A stretch of DNA of 64,000 nt from Ulva prolifera (Eukaryota; Chlorophyta; Ulvophyceae; Ulvales; Ulvaceae). A model generated the notes under the pieces. That model had not been told where the DNA came from, did not search any database, and saw nothing but the letters and a program-made list of their open reading frames with translations. Numbering within the stretch: the stretch's first letter is position 1; every line of letters starts with the position of its first letter. The DNA lies in assembly GCA_023078555.1 (NCBI GenBank), contig CM041196.1:1488001-1552000 (forward strand), read 5' to 3'. Both the position numbers and the translations under genes were made by a program. Of this stretch, positions 1-11,400 are shown piece by piece.

Positions 1-3000
1 CCTCCTGCTGCATCGTCGCGATACAGAGCTTGTGCACGGGGTCGTCGTGCAGCGCGCAGCCTGGCGGGCTGTGCTCGCAGATCTGTGACGACGATGACGG
101 CCCGACACCGAGCCCAGACGACAGCGGCGATAGTGGGAGCAACGCCGGGGTTGCCGTCGGGGCGTCGCTCGCCGCGATTGTGGTTGTCGGGGCGCTTGTG
201 GCCGTGGGGGTGTGGTGGTTCTGCTGCCGGAAGAAGGGCGGCGGGGAAGCGGGCGAGCCGGGGAAGGTCATGGTGCGCTCCGATCATGCATGCATGCATG
301 CCGGCTGTGTACATACACGGCGCTTGAAGGTGAGCGTGTACCTGTGATGCGTGCCGTTCCTGCTGTTCCTGCTGCTCCTGCGGTGCTACCGGCCTCTGCG
401 ACTTTGCCCGGTCAGTACCCAACGCCTGGCTGCATCTGTGTTACAATTACAAAGAGGGAGAGGCAGGTACCACCGCCGGGGCACAGCACAGCACAGCACA
501 GCACAGCACAGCACAAGCACCCCCGTTGACGGATGGGGCGCTAGCCTGCCTGCCTGCACCTGTGTGACTCAGCAGCCTGCTTCCTGCTGAAAAACCCACT
601 CTCGCCTGCCCTCGCAGATACAGAATCAGCCAGCTCCAGTCGCCCCGGCCATGCAGACGTACCAGCAGCCCGTACAAACGTACCAGCAGCCGTACACGCA
701 GCCTCCGCAGCAGCAGTACGTCTACAGCCACACGACCCCCGGCCAGCCCCAGGCTGCCGCCCCCCCGCCACCTGCCCCGTACCACACTGCCCCGGCACAA
801 GCCCAGTACGCGCAGCCCCCAGCACAGCACGCACAGCACGCGCAGCACGCGCAGTACGCGCAGCCGCCGCCTCCGCAGTACGCGTACTCTGCCGCCGCGC
901 CGGGGCAGCCGAGCACGGGGCAACAGACCGCGTCGTACGCCGGGTCTCAAGTCGGCACCGTCGCCGCGCGCTCCACCGCGTCGGCGACTGAGTCCTCCAT
1001 GCCGCCTGCTGCGCACGGCACCGGCACCAGCACCGCACACACGGCGACGAACGACAGCCAGGCAGCGGTCAACCCGTACGCGCTGGTCGCGACGCAGGGG
1101 GAGACGTTCGGGCAGACGACGTTCGGGCAGACGACGGTGACGCAGCGGCGGCCGCCGCCGGCGGGCGCGAAGATCGACGAGCGGAAGGATTTCCTGCACT
1201 ACCAGCTGGACACGCTGGCCGGGAGCGAGGTGCTTGCGGGGCTCGTGATGGAAGCGGGGTTGTCGAACCGCATGCAGGGCGGTGCGCCTCCCGCCGCGCC
1301 GGCAGCTGTCACTGTCTTCACACTGCCAGGTTCATGCTCGTGCAAGGCTGCTGCCAATCACTACTGTCAGACGTTTCCCTGTGCTCTTCGCGGGCATGCA
1401 TACCGGATCGTGTCCAGTCCGTTATCTTGTGGTGGGGCAGTGATGGTGTGCTCAGACCCTTTGCCATCTGAAGCTAGATCAGTAGATCTCTGACGTACAT
1501 TTGGAATAGCCAACTCGCATCCAACGAAGGCACCGCGATGGCTAGCGTCAGGTGGCCTTGCGGCGTTTGTAGGGCTGCCATCCAGCCCTTGGACATAGTC
1601 ATTCGGAATCATTCTACGCGACTGCAGCCATGCGCCGGAAGACTTGACACGGAACTCGCACCCTGCAGGCCAAGCCGTCATCCAGTTTGCGAAGGACCGC
1701 CGCTCCGGCCTCTTCTACGCGCTCAAGTTCTTCCTCTCCAATACCGCCTTCACCGACGAGGTGGCGCTGTACACCGACCGCGGCAGCCCCCTCGGCCACT
1801 TCCTGCCGCAGCTGCGCAACATCGTCGGCGCCGTCGGCCACGGCGCGCCGATCGCCGACGCCTACGGGCAGCCGCTGCCGCCGTGCATCGTGATGGAGAA
1901 GGGCGAGAGCCTGGACGTGTGGATGAAGCGCAACCGCGACGGCATGGACATGGTCACTGGCCTGCAGGTGCGCAACACGTGGTCCCCATCGTCCGGAGTG
2001 CTGCAGACACGGGTTGTCAATTAGTCGTCAAGCTCCGATGAGGACATGGCCATGTACATGCGAACTGCTGGCATTGCGGAACTTGACATATTCGTGAAAG
2101 GGTCTAGCAGCGCTGACTTCGCATGTCTCAGCCAGCCCTCCCGTCACAGCCGTGTTCGCTTTTGTTAAACATATGGAGCTGCATAGTGGATGGTTCGCAC
2201 CTGGCCGTATGTTAAAAAAAACAAGGGAAGTTCATGCAGACACCCGCTGATTCTCTGCCCTGCGCGCCCAGCAGGTGCATGGCGTGACGGGGTGGGTCGC
2301 ACGCTACAGCCACAAGGTGTCACATGCATGGTGCAGGTGATCCAGCACGTGGCGGAGCGGCTGTCGGACCTGCACCAGGCAGGGTACGTGCACCGCGACC
2401 TCAAGCAGTCCAACGTCATGTGGCTGCCGCGCGAGAACCGCTGGACGCTGATCGACTTTGGCTGCGCCGCGCGCATCGGCGAGGCCGCGCCGCTGAGCTT
2501 CAGCCTGACGTACGCCCCCCCGGAGGTCATCCAGGGTGTGCGTGCCGGCCGCCGCACCATCACGGCCGACACCGCGATGGACGCGTGGACTCTCGGCATC
2601 GTCGCGTTTGAGCTCTTCACCAACAGCCCGACATTCGACCGGCTTGAGCCCAAGGACCAGGTGTGTGCTGGGCCGCATCGCCACGGAGTCTTGGCGGCCT
2701 CTCGTTGCGTAAGCAGCAGATTGTCATGCATGCATTGCCAGAAGTGAAGCCACAGTTGGCGGCGCGAGTCCCAATAGTGTCTAGACTGTGATGTGCCACA
2801 CATGTATTATCTTTCTTGGCTTAACAGATCTGCATTGTACATGTCTCATACGCCATGATCAGCACAGCTTGCACTGACATGTGCCTGCGTCCGAATCGGG
2901 GGCTCCTGAATGAACTCATTGGTAGCCGGTGTCTCTGCTCTTCCATGCAAATGGCCCTGCCATTGTCTACATGATCAGGTCCTGTGATTGTCCCGAGGCC

Positions 3001-3276
3001 CTGCAACTGTCCACACGATCATCACAGGTCCGTGTTGAAGCCTCGCAGAATTTCAACAACGAAAAGCGGCCTGTGCAGGTGATGTCGAGGATCGTGGGGG
3101 AGCAGCCGCTGCCGTGGGAGGCGGCGGCGCCGGGCAGCGGGGAGCTGCTGAAGAAGCTCGGCCGCTTCAAGCCTGGCATCCTCGGCCTGCTGCAGCGGGA
3201 CCCCCAGCAGCGCCTCACCCTCTCCGCGTTCGTCAGCCGCTGCCGCAGCGTGCTCGAGCAGACGGTTGCGGCCTAG
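1..3276 (+). CDS. Membrane-anchored receptor-like protein kinase, 5'-partial (kinase A)
   Basis: The gene runs in from the left edge. Proposed exons: <1-272 (frame starts at base 3), 618-1281, 1669-1967, 2337-2660 and 3079-3276 (stop TAG); all phases agree. Exon 1 encodes a Cys-containing extracellular end, an acidic Asp/Ser/Pro spacer, one hydrophobic span rich in Val/Ala/Gly and a basic CCRKK stop-transfer. Exon 2 is a Gln/Pro/Ala-rich cytosolic linker with AQH repeats, ending in a juxta-kinase motif (FLHYQLDTL...LVMEAG). Exons 3-5 are the kinase: beta-3 Lys in ALKFF, helix-C Glu in TDEVALY, HRDLKQSN catalytic loop, IDFG, APPE and DAWTLG. All key catalytic residues are present, so it should be active. 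Kinase C (29734-37033, minus strand) has the same exon phases plus a beta-helix-like ectodomain; A probably has one too, outside the window. Substrate unknown. Confidence 0.85.
437..476 (+). repeat. Dispersed TGTGTTACAAGGACA-type motif, copy in intron 1 of kinase A
   Basis: Diverged copy of a motif of about 42 nt found at least ten times in the window. It starts TGTGTTACA and ends GGCAGGTACCACCGC. It lies in the first visible intron of kinase A in the sense orientation. Confidence 0.5.
481..517. repeat. GCACA pentanucleotide microsatellite
   Basis: About seven tandem GCACA units in intron 1 of kinase A, directly after the dispersed motif copy. Confidence 0.9.
1968..2130 (+). other. Intron segment conserved with kinase C
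   Basis: The first 160 or so bases of kinase A intron 3, beginning at the donor GTGCGCAACACG, align almost without gaps to the matching intron of kinase C (about 31720-31914, minus strand). Intron conservation at this level points to recent duplication or gene conversion. Confidence 0.75.
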
Positions 3277-4470
3277 GCCGTGTGATACTGCTTTGATGCT
3301 GCAGTGCAAGACACGTCTTGTACATGACGTTCGCCGTCGTGCTTTGAAACCAAACTGCCTTTGTGAGAAGCGGATGCCAGTATAAAAATAGACTGAGCGT
3401 GTCAGTGCATTCTGAAGATCTGTGCACCTGGGTGTTCTGGTACAATGATACTGATGAGTCTCAGTGATGGCTGTGCAGAGTGGGGTGGGTAGCACCGGTC
3501 GCCCAACGGAATGAAGGCAATTTTCCCAGCCTCTGCGTTGCTTTATTGTGACCGCCTGCCAAGGGGGGGGGGGGGGGGGGGGGGGGGGGTTCTGTGGTGC
3601 AGCCATCTCCGGCGGCACACCCGCACGTGTGCTTTAATAATGTTGAAGAAGGCATGCAGGCAGTTGTAGCCGGTCCTGTCGGACGCCCAAACAAACTGTT
3701 GTAATTAATGCTGGATCATGACCACCGCAGCCTGTGGTCCACATGAGAGTGCGCGTCTGGCATGCCATAGTGTCCAGCATGCATGTGTGTTCACCGGCAG
3801 TGATGCTTGTTTGTGACGGTGCACAGCTCGCGAGCCCCCTCCACAGCAGACACTTGCGGCCCCAGAGCTTGCTTTCTGCATCAAACCCGGACAACTCCTG
3901 AGGTTAACGTGAGCAGGACAGCTTGATACATGGTTACAGCCTTCCAGGCTCCGGGCAACCATAGCATGAATTGCGAGGAAAGGGATGGTGCCATTGTCAG
4001 TGTGACACATCGACAAAAGTGAAACCAGAATGCAGCCCCAGGAATCGAAAGCAGCTGAACTAGGCTTCCATCGTGCTTAAATCGTGTTGGGATGCGTTCC
4101 AGGATACGCGGACACAGTAGTCGGTGTCCCGTCTAGATCTGCTGCCATCGGAAACATACTAGACATCAGCATCCACGTCCCGGCATGAAACAAATCGTTT
4201 ACAGGGTGCTCTGAGTCCATCGGGCATGCGCTGGTCAGCTCGCTGGGCTTTCGGCAGTGGGGGTGCCGACTTGCACGCGTACGGCCATGCATACGATCGT
4301 CTGTGCCCATCGACTCTCTCGACCTGGTCAGAGGGAGTCTATAGATGTTCTCGGCCCCCCAGCGTTCCGCAGAGGTATCTGAATATGTCGCATGCGCCCC
4401 GACCAGTTCTCCGGCCTGAGTGCCGACCCCCCTTTTCAGACCTGGGGATGGAATCGGCTCCGATGTAAAC
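3277..4470. other. Intergenic region with poly-G tract
   Basis: Spans the 3' flank of kinase A to the first exon of kinase B. It holds an uninterrupted run of 27 G at 3563-3589. The open frames here are short and show no domain or codon pattern. Nothing else seen. Confidence 0.7.
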
Positions 4471-7111
4471 ATGGAGGTGGCAGCATCCGAAGTCGGCAGC
4501 GTGCTGCAAGGGGTCATCGCTAAGGCATATGAGGTATATAAGCTCTATCGCGACCGCGGTGGTAGCCTACAAGCTTTTGCCAGGTGCGGAGTGCTACAGC
4601 TGCCGATGGACTTCGCAATCACACGAGCCGACCGGTGGCGTCGTGCCGAGCTAAGATCGTGTTCCGACTCGAATCATCTGGTTGAGAAAAGCGGCACTGC
4701 TTCGTGGGGGAATCGTGATTACCTTGGCCATTGGATATGCTGTTCGGTATCGCGTGCCACTTCCTACGTAGATCTAGATGAGCTCGTGCCAGCAGTCGCC
4801 CGCTGTAAATGATGTTGTTTCGCGGTCGAGCCCATTATGAATATGTACACGGTTAATGAGCGCTTCATATGGCACGTCAGGATCGTCCGTCGCAGGAAGG
4901 CCTCAAGCTGGGGAGCAATTCTGGCACAGCAGAGCGCGTTCAGCGAATGGTTCAGTTTCGCAGGCATGGGATGCTCATTGATGTATGCTTTCACCATTTG
5001 GGCCACGAGGGTAATCATGCAGTCGAGATAGCTTCCCAGACCGCTTCTGCAGTATATGGTCGCTTTGTTTGTGGAACCTGGTCTGGTGAGTCTGGTGCAG
5101 TACTAGTGGTTGGACCTCAAACGCACGGAGTGCAGCAGGTTCCGCGCCGGCAGGAAGCCGTTCAACAGTCAAGTGCCATGCTGAGACAGATCACACTGAT
5201 GATCACTCCATTGTGTAGCTGCACGTGAGGGCTGTCAACTCACTTGCACAAAGACCACTTGCACGAAGTCAGGGGGTCATGCACTCCCGCTTTGAAGTGG
5301 TCCCGGTGAGGGCGCGCGAAATCGACGACGATTTTGATCGACTGGGGAACATTTTAAGTATAATTTAGATTAAATGAACAGAATGGCTGATTAATCTCGG
5401 AGGTTTGGGGAGGATCGCCCGAAGTCGCCGATTTGGGCTGTTCCCGTGGGGAGTACCCCCAAATCCGCGTTTTGTTCCCCAAACCTCGAAATTCTTCCCC
5501 AACCGTCCCCAAACTCGTTATATGATGCTTTTATTGATGTTTTACTGGCATATAGCCTTCCTTGGTGTTATTTTGCGTCTCTGTGTGCCCTTTTCCAAAC
5601 TCAGTGTCAAAGCGTCGTCAGCATACCTTCATTTGATGTCTGTTGACACTGGGACTCTGAAAACACCTATTGTGCGGAACTGTGTTTGTGTTGACAATTC
5701 TGGGATGTGATTTCCCCATGGCGAGGTGCAGCTGGTCAGCCTACCAGTAGCCTACCCAACATGATTCTGTGGACTCACGCGTAATGCACGTCCGGGTGTT
5801 GAGATAGCTCTTGCAGCTACCGTGTTTGTTATTCACGGCCATTGCCCCTGTAGTTTGGTTTGATCAGAGCTGTCCATCGTATGCTGTGGTGTTGCGCGAT
5901 GCCAGCTGTTCAATCATTATAACGTCCCCCGCTGAAACACGTCGGGCCTCGCAGATGAATTCTCGAAACCACAGTTGCGTGTAGCTACGACATTCACCTC
6001 GTTTCGCTCCTCGACTGGTTGCGCCACCACTGTATTAACGACTCCCACGACTCGACTCCCTGCAATTCCAAGGCCGACACAAGCTCCACCTACTATATAG
6101 GCACCGGATACGTCTTGCACACCATCGTATAGTATCTGTTGCCCATTGCGTGGACACGAAGCCATGTCATTGCAGTGCGTCGACGCGTCGAGGTCTGCTC
6201 AGCTGTCACGACGACCACATCACTCACAGAAGTCGCAACAGTGCAGATATCGCCAATGTACAATGTCATAGTGACTTTTCTGTGTTGTCACTGCATTGTT
6301 ATCAATGGCGTGCGTTTGGGCGGGAAAAGCTCAGCGAATGCCGACGTTTGGGGAGAACCGCCATTATTCGCCAAAACAGGGGCCTGGGATGGGGAGAGTC
6401 CCCACAGCCGAGATCGCTCAGTACGAGTCCCCAAACATTGATCATCATACTGGAAGTTGTCCCCAATTATGAAAATTCGGCCGTTTTGATGCGCGCCCAC
6501 ACGGGACCACTTCGTAACGGGAGTGCATGACCCCCTACGAAGTCAAGCCATGCACTCTAGATCTTCAGCTGTACCTGTTGCGCCATAGGTAGCTCTACCT
6601 GCACACCATGGTTGGTTCATCGGGCCTGATCACATCAAAAAATTACGAATATTCACATTCAATTTCGTGGCGACAGCCCTGGAAATGCTGCAAAGCGACC
6701 CAACACTGCTGCACACAGTCTGCTGCGTGCTCAACAGGAATATAGGTGTCCTGGAACAAATGTCACACATGCTTGTATGTGCGTGCGCTGCTTTGGTAAG
6801 CATGGACCTCCAAACAAGTACATGAGCAGTGTTACACTTGGCTGCCATCCTTCAATGTTCCTTTGGCACGCATCGGGGTAGCTCTGCACTCTGTCTTCAA
6901 CCTGACCGCTGACGCTTTGAAGCCTGCAAGCCTGCACAGGTACATTCACCATGTCGCGCGCGTCTTACAGAGCATCGAAGGTGATGTTCCGCAGCTCGGG
7001 CTGCCTGTAGTGCAAGACTTGGCTGCCCTGGTGGGCGCAGCTCTGGAGAAGCATGCCAAGTACTCCGGCCGTGGCGTGCTCTCCGTGTTTCTACACCTGC
7101 ACAGCGAAACG
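4471..7111 (+). CDS. 5' exons of MLKL-like kinase B: N-terminal helical bundle
   Basis: Two exons, 4471-4583 and 6940 to about 7111. ATG 4471 has a good context (AAC before, G after). Exon 1 encodes an amphipathic helix (GSVLQGVIAKAYEVYKLYRD) and ends in a split codon AG at donor GTGCGG. Exon 2 starts with G after CCTGCACAG, so the phase closes to Arg and the frame continues YIHHVARVLQSIEGDV, then a third helix (VQDLAALVGAALEKHAKYSG). The helix spacing and the KYSGRG..SVFL end resemble the MLKL/HeLo-type N-terminal four-helix bundle, which in known families drives membrane disruption or oligomer signalling. The exact end of exon 2 (7111 assumes donor GTGTGC) and the link to the exon at 18375 are inferred; a fourth helix was not found. 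The 2.36 kb intron carries two transposon insertions. Confidence 0.5.
5271..6536. mobile_element. Non-autonomous TIR DNA transposon, 1266 bp
   Basis: Imperfect terminal inverted repeats of about 45-50 bp: the left end begins AGGGGGTCATGCACTCCCG and the right end is its complement, CGGGAGTGCATGACCCCCT. An exact 8-bp target duplication ACGAAGTC flanks it (5263-5270 and 6537-6544; a ninth base, A, follows the right copy). The inner flanks are rich in TTTGGGGA/CCCCAAA motifs in both orientations. No transposase frame is visible. The 8-bp duplication suggests hAT-like or related chemistry. It sits in the first intron of kinase B. Confidence 0.88.
6607..6708 (+). mobile_element. hAT-type MITE, copy 1 (102 bp)
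   Basis: Flanked by the exact 8-bp duplication CTGCACAC (6599-6606 and 6709-6716). The right end GCGACCCAACACTG matches copies at 25745 and 48339; the left inverted repeat is mutated to CATGGTTGGTTC. It lies in the same kinase B intron as the 5271-6536 element. Confidence 0.85.
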
Positions 7112-7302
7112 GTGTGCTCGCAACATCGTCAACACACGATGTATGAGATGTATCCCTGCGACGTTCAACAAGTCGCGAACCAGTGGGGTCGCAGCGTGTG
7201 GGACGGCAGAGGAGATTGCTCATGTGACCATACCATGCACAGCGTCTCACCCGAACTTTGGCGACGCGTTTGGATGTGCACCATCGATGCCAACAGCAGC
7301 AC

Positions 7303-7347
7303 TGTGTTACAAGGACAAAGGCAGCAAGGCGGCGGCAGCAGCACTGT
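7303..7347 (+). repeat. Dispersed TGTGTTACAAGGACA-type motif, copy at 7303
   Basis: Good match to the family: TGTGTTACAAGGACAAAG followed by GCAGCAAGGCGG. Just downstream of kinase B exon 2, sense to that gene. Confidence 0.7.
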
Positions 7348-7805
7348 GTATGTTCCAGCATGGCAAGAGCCAGTAAACATGGCACAGGGAAAATGCCAGA
7401 GTGGCCTACCCTGGTGCGCCACTCACGTGGGTGCACCGGTAGAGGGTGTGCTATTGTGTAAGTCATTGGGCTTTGCGTGTTTTGTCATGCAACAGGTGCC
7501 TACATGTTGCACAACTGCCAAGAATTGCTTCTGGAATTTCTCATGGTTATTCCTAGCCCCAAACAGGCCATTCTGGTTGTGGTGGCCCAAACAGGTTCAC
7601 CTTACGGGTGCACCAATTAACTGGGTGCACCAGGTATTGGTGAGTCTGTTTTGTACGTTGTCCAAAACGAGTGATCCGGCAAGACCAGTCGTTTGGAAAC
7701 ACCTCATTATGCCCTCGTTTACTATGCATCACGTGTCCAAGGTCACATACCTGCAAAGAACTTTGTGGGCCCGGGTTGTGGCACACCTTATGAGCGCACC
7801 TAGAT

Positions 7806-7824
7806 GGTGCACCCATGGGTACGC
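7806..7824. repeat. Palindrome-centred repeat, left copy
   Basis: GGTGCACCCATGGGTACGC, containing the perfect palindrome ACCCATGGGT. Its partner is at 18347-18365; being near-palindromic, the pair can be read as direct or inverted repeats. Confidence 0.6.
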
Positions 7825-8451
7825 TGTCTTTGGAACACCACCATGGACAATGTAGTTACATATGCTCATGCAACTCAAAGTAATTCGATGATGGCCTTGG
7901 AGCCCATCGAAGTCGCATTGCCTTGCATAGAGATGTCTGTTTGCAGCGTAGGCCAGCTAAAAAAATTACCGCGCCTGACTATACTGCTTGCATATTACAT
8001 GCAGACCCCCAATCCACAATCAGTATGTTGACATGTATTGGTGTACATATCCATGTGTTGTTCGCGCGTCGTGTCATGTTTACTCCACGGATGCAGCATG
8101 TCTCTGCCAGTACGACCCATCCATGCACGTTCACGCTCACATCGTCAACTTTCATTTTGGTGGAAGGCAGAGAGCTGCATTGATAGAGTGAATGGAAACG
8201 TGGCATGTTCTGCGGTGTAGTGCCATCGTACGGTGGCTTTGAGTGCATTTGAATAGTCGCGTGTTCTCTGCGTATGTGTTTGGTGCTCGAGCTGCGCCCG
8301 CAGCAGGTGGATGCACCGGCTACATCAAGCAGCTGCCTTGTGTATCCTCTTCCAGAACTGAAATTGCCTATGAACAATGTTTGGCGCCATCGCGGCGGCC
8401 GCTTGTGTGCTGAGCTTCGGCTTGCATTCGGGTTTCAGTGTCTCTGTCCAG

Positions 8452-11400
8452 ATGCCTAAACGATCTGTTGAAGTCAGAGATTCATTTATTCAGCTCGCAA
8501 ATGGTCAGTGGTGGTGTAAGAAGTGCGGTGGTAAGCCGTTCTCTTCGGGTGATAATCTGGCACGCCATTTGGACACGGACGTTCACATTGATAATGAGCT
8601 GAAGATTCGGAACAATGAAGCTGAGTGTCATATCCCACCCATCGTCCGTCCGCGGGTGTTGGAATCTTCTGACAGTGAGGATGATATCAGAGAGGATGCT
8701 GAAGCCCGCCATTGCTCATCTCCGTCTCTACATGTTCCACCACCAAGCCCTTCGCGAATTAGCCCAGCATGTGACTCTCATGCAGAGGACGGCGATCCCG
8801 TTGAGTCACCATCGGTGCTTCGGAAACCGCCAGATGATTTGGTGCGGGCCGTGGAGGCCAGTACTGGAATTCCCTTCGGAGCGATACCAGAGGAGGACCA
8901 CCAACCTGAGAATCCGGCAATCAATGCGTCAGATGAACATGCAAAATCGTTCACAGACTTTGATTGGGGATATGAAGTGCTGGTGTGTCCACCATATGTG
9001 CAAGGGATTGAAACGAGCTGCCCAACATATTATCCTTGAGTGCTATAGTTACCCATGCTGCAGGGACTACATGACATGTTGACATTTGTAGAAGATGAAG
9101 GCCGCCTGCGTGGGGGTGTTGTTCCAGATGCATCCGCTCTTGTTCGGAGTGCATTGCAACAAGGCTTCATGATGGACAACAGCATATCACTCGCTAGTCT
9201 ATCAGCCGAGCTAGCCGACAAGATGGCACAGATGAAAGCCAATTGTCAGAATGTGGACGCGCCTCCGCCTCGTGCTAAGACAATTCGGTGGTACCAAGAC
9301 AATTTGAACGAGCCAATTGCAGATAAGAGCACAGTCACAGTGCTACAAGCATCTTACTGTCTTGCATGGTTGAAATTGAAAGGTGGTATGACGACGCAAG
9401 CGCTGAATTATTTGTGCCGTATGCTTGCCTCGGGCGGCTTTGTTCAAGGCAGCAACAATATCATGCCTCGGTACGCCTTCGTGCTCATCCACCTACACTG
9501 CGTGTATGTACTTGTGTATATGCGTGTGTGCTTTGAGTAGCTTCGACTCACATTTCGTTGAGCATCGATGAAGTGCAGGTCTGAATACTTGGTGAGGGGT
9601 ATCTTGTGCATGCAAGGCCCCCATGATTACGCGTTTGATTTGTGTGACAACGGCCAGTGTCCTCATATGTACGGGAAGCAAGTGAAGATGAAACAAAGGT
9701 TACTCCGTCCTGGTGAGCGCTGCCCAATCTGTGGGAATCATCGGTATCATATGAGGAATCGACAGATTCATCCCGTGCGAAGGCATGTTCCCGCATGTGC
9801 AGTGTCTGTGAACAGATAGGTGTTTGCGCAGCAGGCGTTTAACAAGTGCTCTGCGAATGCAGTGCATACGTGTTGAAGTTGGAGGATGCTATCAATCATT
9901 TGTTCGGCGAGCCAATGTTTGCTAGATTCGCAGGGACTCGCAGCCTGAGCATGATGGACTCACCGTTGTATGAGCGTCTAGATAGGGCTCATGGCGGCGC
10001 TTTGACAGCCTTGTCGTCTTCACATGGCAGTGTGACTGTAGATGCAGCAACATCAAACGTGCGTGAAGACGTGGACGAGGTAGGCGGTCCATCGCACCAC
10101 ACTCAGTTGCCTGCTCATAGTGATGTTGCAGAAGATGACAATGTGACGCCAGATCCAACCGACGAGATCATGACAGGAGACAATGACACCATTGCCTTGT
10201 TCTTTGCGTTGTTTGTAGACGGTGTTCAATTGCATGATCATGGCCGGGCCACCACAACTGTGGTGGGGCTGAAATGTCTGGATCTACCGGGATTCATGTG
10301 CAATTCTGATCTCTCGTGTTTTCCACTGGCATACATCGGGGGGAAGAAAGAGCCCACTAACCTCAGCCAATTCATGACGCTGCTGCTACAACAGTTCAAG
10401 GACCACGAAGCATTCGGGTGTAGAGACGAGCAAGGTGAGAATCGTGATTGATATGTATGCACTGAATTGAGCGTGAACATGTATTGTCTGTGACAACTGC
10501 ACAGATGTGTGACAATTTCGAAGGTATGTAGTTGCAGCATGTTTGTTGCCCTGACTTTTGCACCCGGGCACCTTCGTGCAAGACATGTGCAGGCTCCATC
10601 AAGATCACAGGGAAGCCGATCAGGGTTTGGGATAGCTTTCGAAAACGATTCCGCCACGTCTTCCCCATTCTCGTGTTTGCGTTTGCTGACACACCGGCCA
10701 GGCGCTCATGGGCTTTGACCATTGGACATACAGGTTGTAGTGGTTGTGACAAGTGTGGTATCAGAGGCGTAAAATTTACATCAGACGGCATCGCGTTGAG
10801 TTCGACATCATTTCTTGGATACATCTCCAAGTGCCCTGTGGTGTTGTTGAATTCATCCAAGGTAACCCCTATCATAGTCTGTGTGGTGCAGGCCCGGGTG
10901 GCTGGCGTCGTGATATTCCCTGCCCGATGTGAGTAGTCTGGTGCATGTGCAGAAATGGGTGGCTGAAGAGATGCGGTTTGGATCGAAAGGCGAGCCTGAT
11001 CTCGCGGCTCTACGACGTGTGCTTGTGACTGATGACATGCATCGGCTCCGCAGCCAATCGGCCGAGTTGGAGTCCGATGCTGCATTGGTGAAGCATCCCC
11101 TTCCAGCTGCAGCACAACGTGGCGGCGCCTTCACTGCCAATCCAAACTCAAAGGAACAGATTCTTTTAACAAGAGGTGATCCTACACCTATTTCGTATGC
11201 ACTTGGCTGCTCCCGTGCATATACACTGAACAAACAACATGCCCGAGCGACCAGTCTAGACTGCAGCCATGGTCAGATCTCCCACAGTGATACACCTTGT
11301 GATATCCTTGTGATACACCTCTAAGATTACTCGCAGACGTTGCATTGTGCTCACTATCAATACCTTAGATGCTATGCTTATTTTGCTGGCATGATTTAAC

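Larger units (their letters stand above)
7112..8451. other. Region between kinase B exon 2 and the CACTA-like transposase; probable left end of the transposon
   Basis: No convincing exon seen. Several palindromic GGTGCACC or GTGCACCC motifs occur here (about 7433, 7605, 7619 and 7806). Similar motifs recur at 17340-18360 on the far side of the transposon, as subterminal repeats of a CMC element would. The precise terminus and target duplication could not be fixed. Confidence 0.35.

Noticed and set aside
481-517. GCACA array as a CRISPR-like repeat
   Set aside because: Simple pentanucleotide microsatellite without spacers, in a eukaryotic intron.
447-1199. 250-codon minus-strand frame
   Set aside because: Shadow of the Gln/Pro-rich linker exon of kinase A; its Arg-rich composition is the complement of CAG/CCG repeats.
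5405-5710. Short frames inside the 5271-6536 element
   Set aside because: They overlap the terminal and subterminal repeats and show no transposase motif.
7112-7855. Continuation of the kinase B exon 2 frame to 7855
   Set aside because: After about 7111 the frame loses helical character, becomes Cys/His/Trp-rich and runs through a dispersed repeat; treated as read-through into intron.
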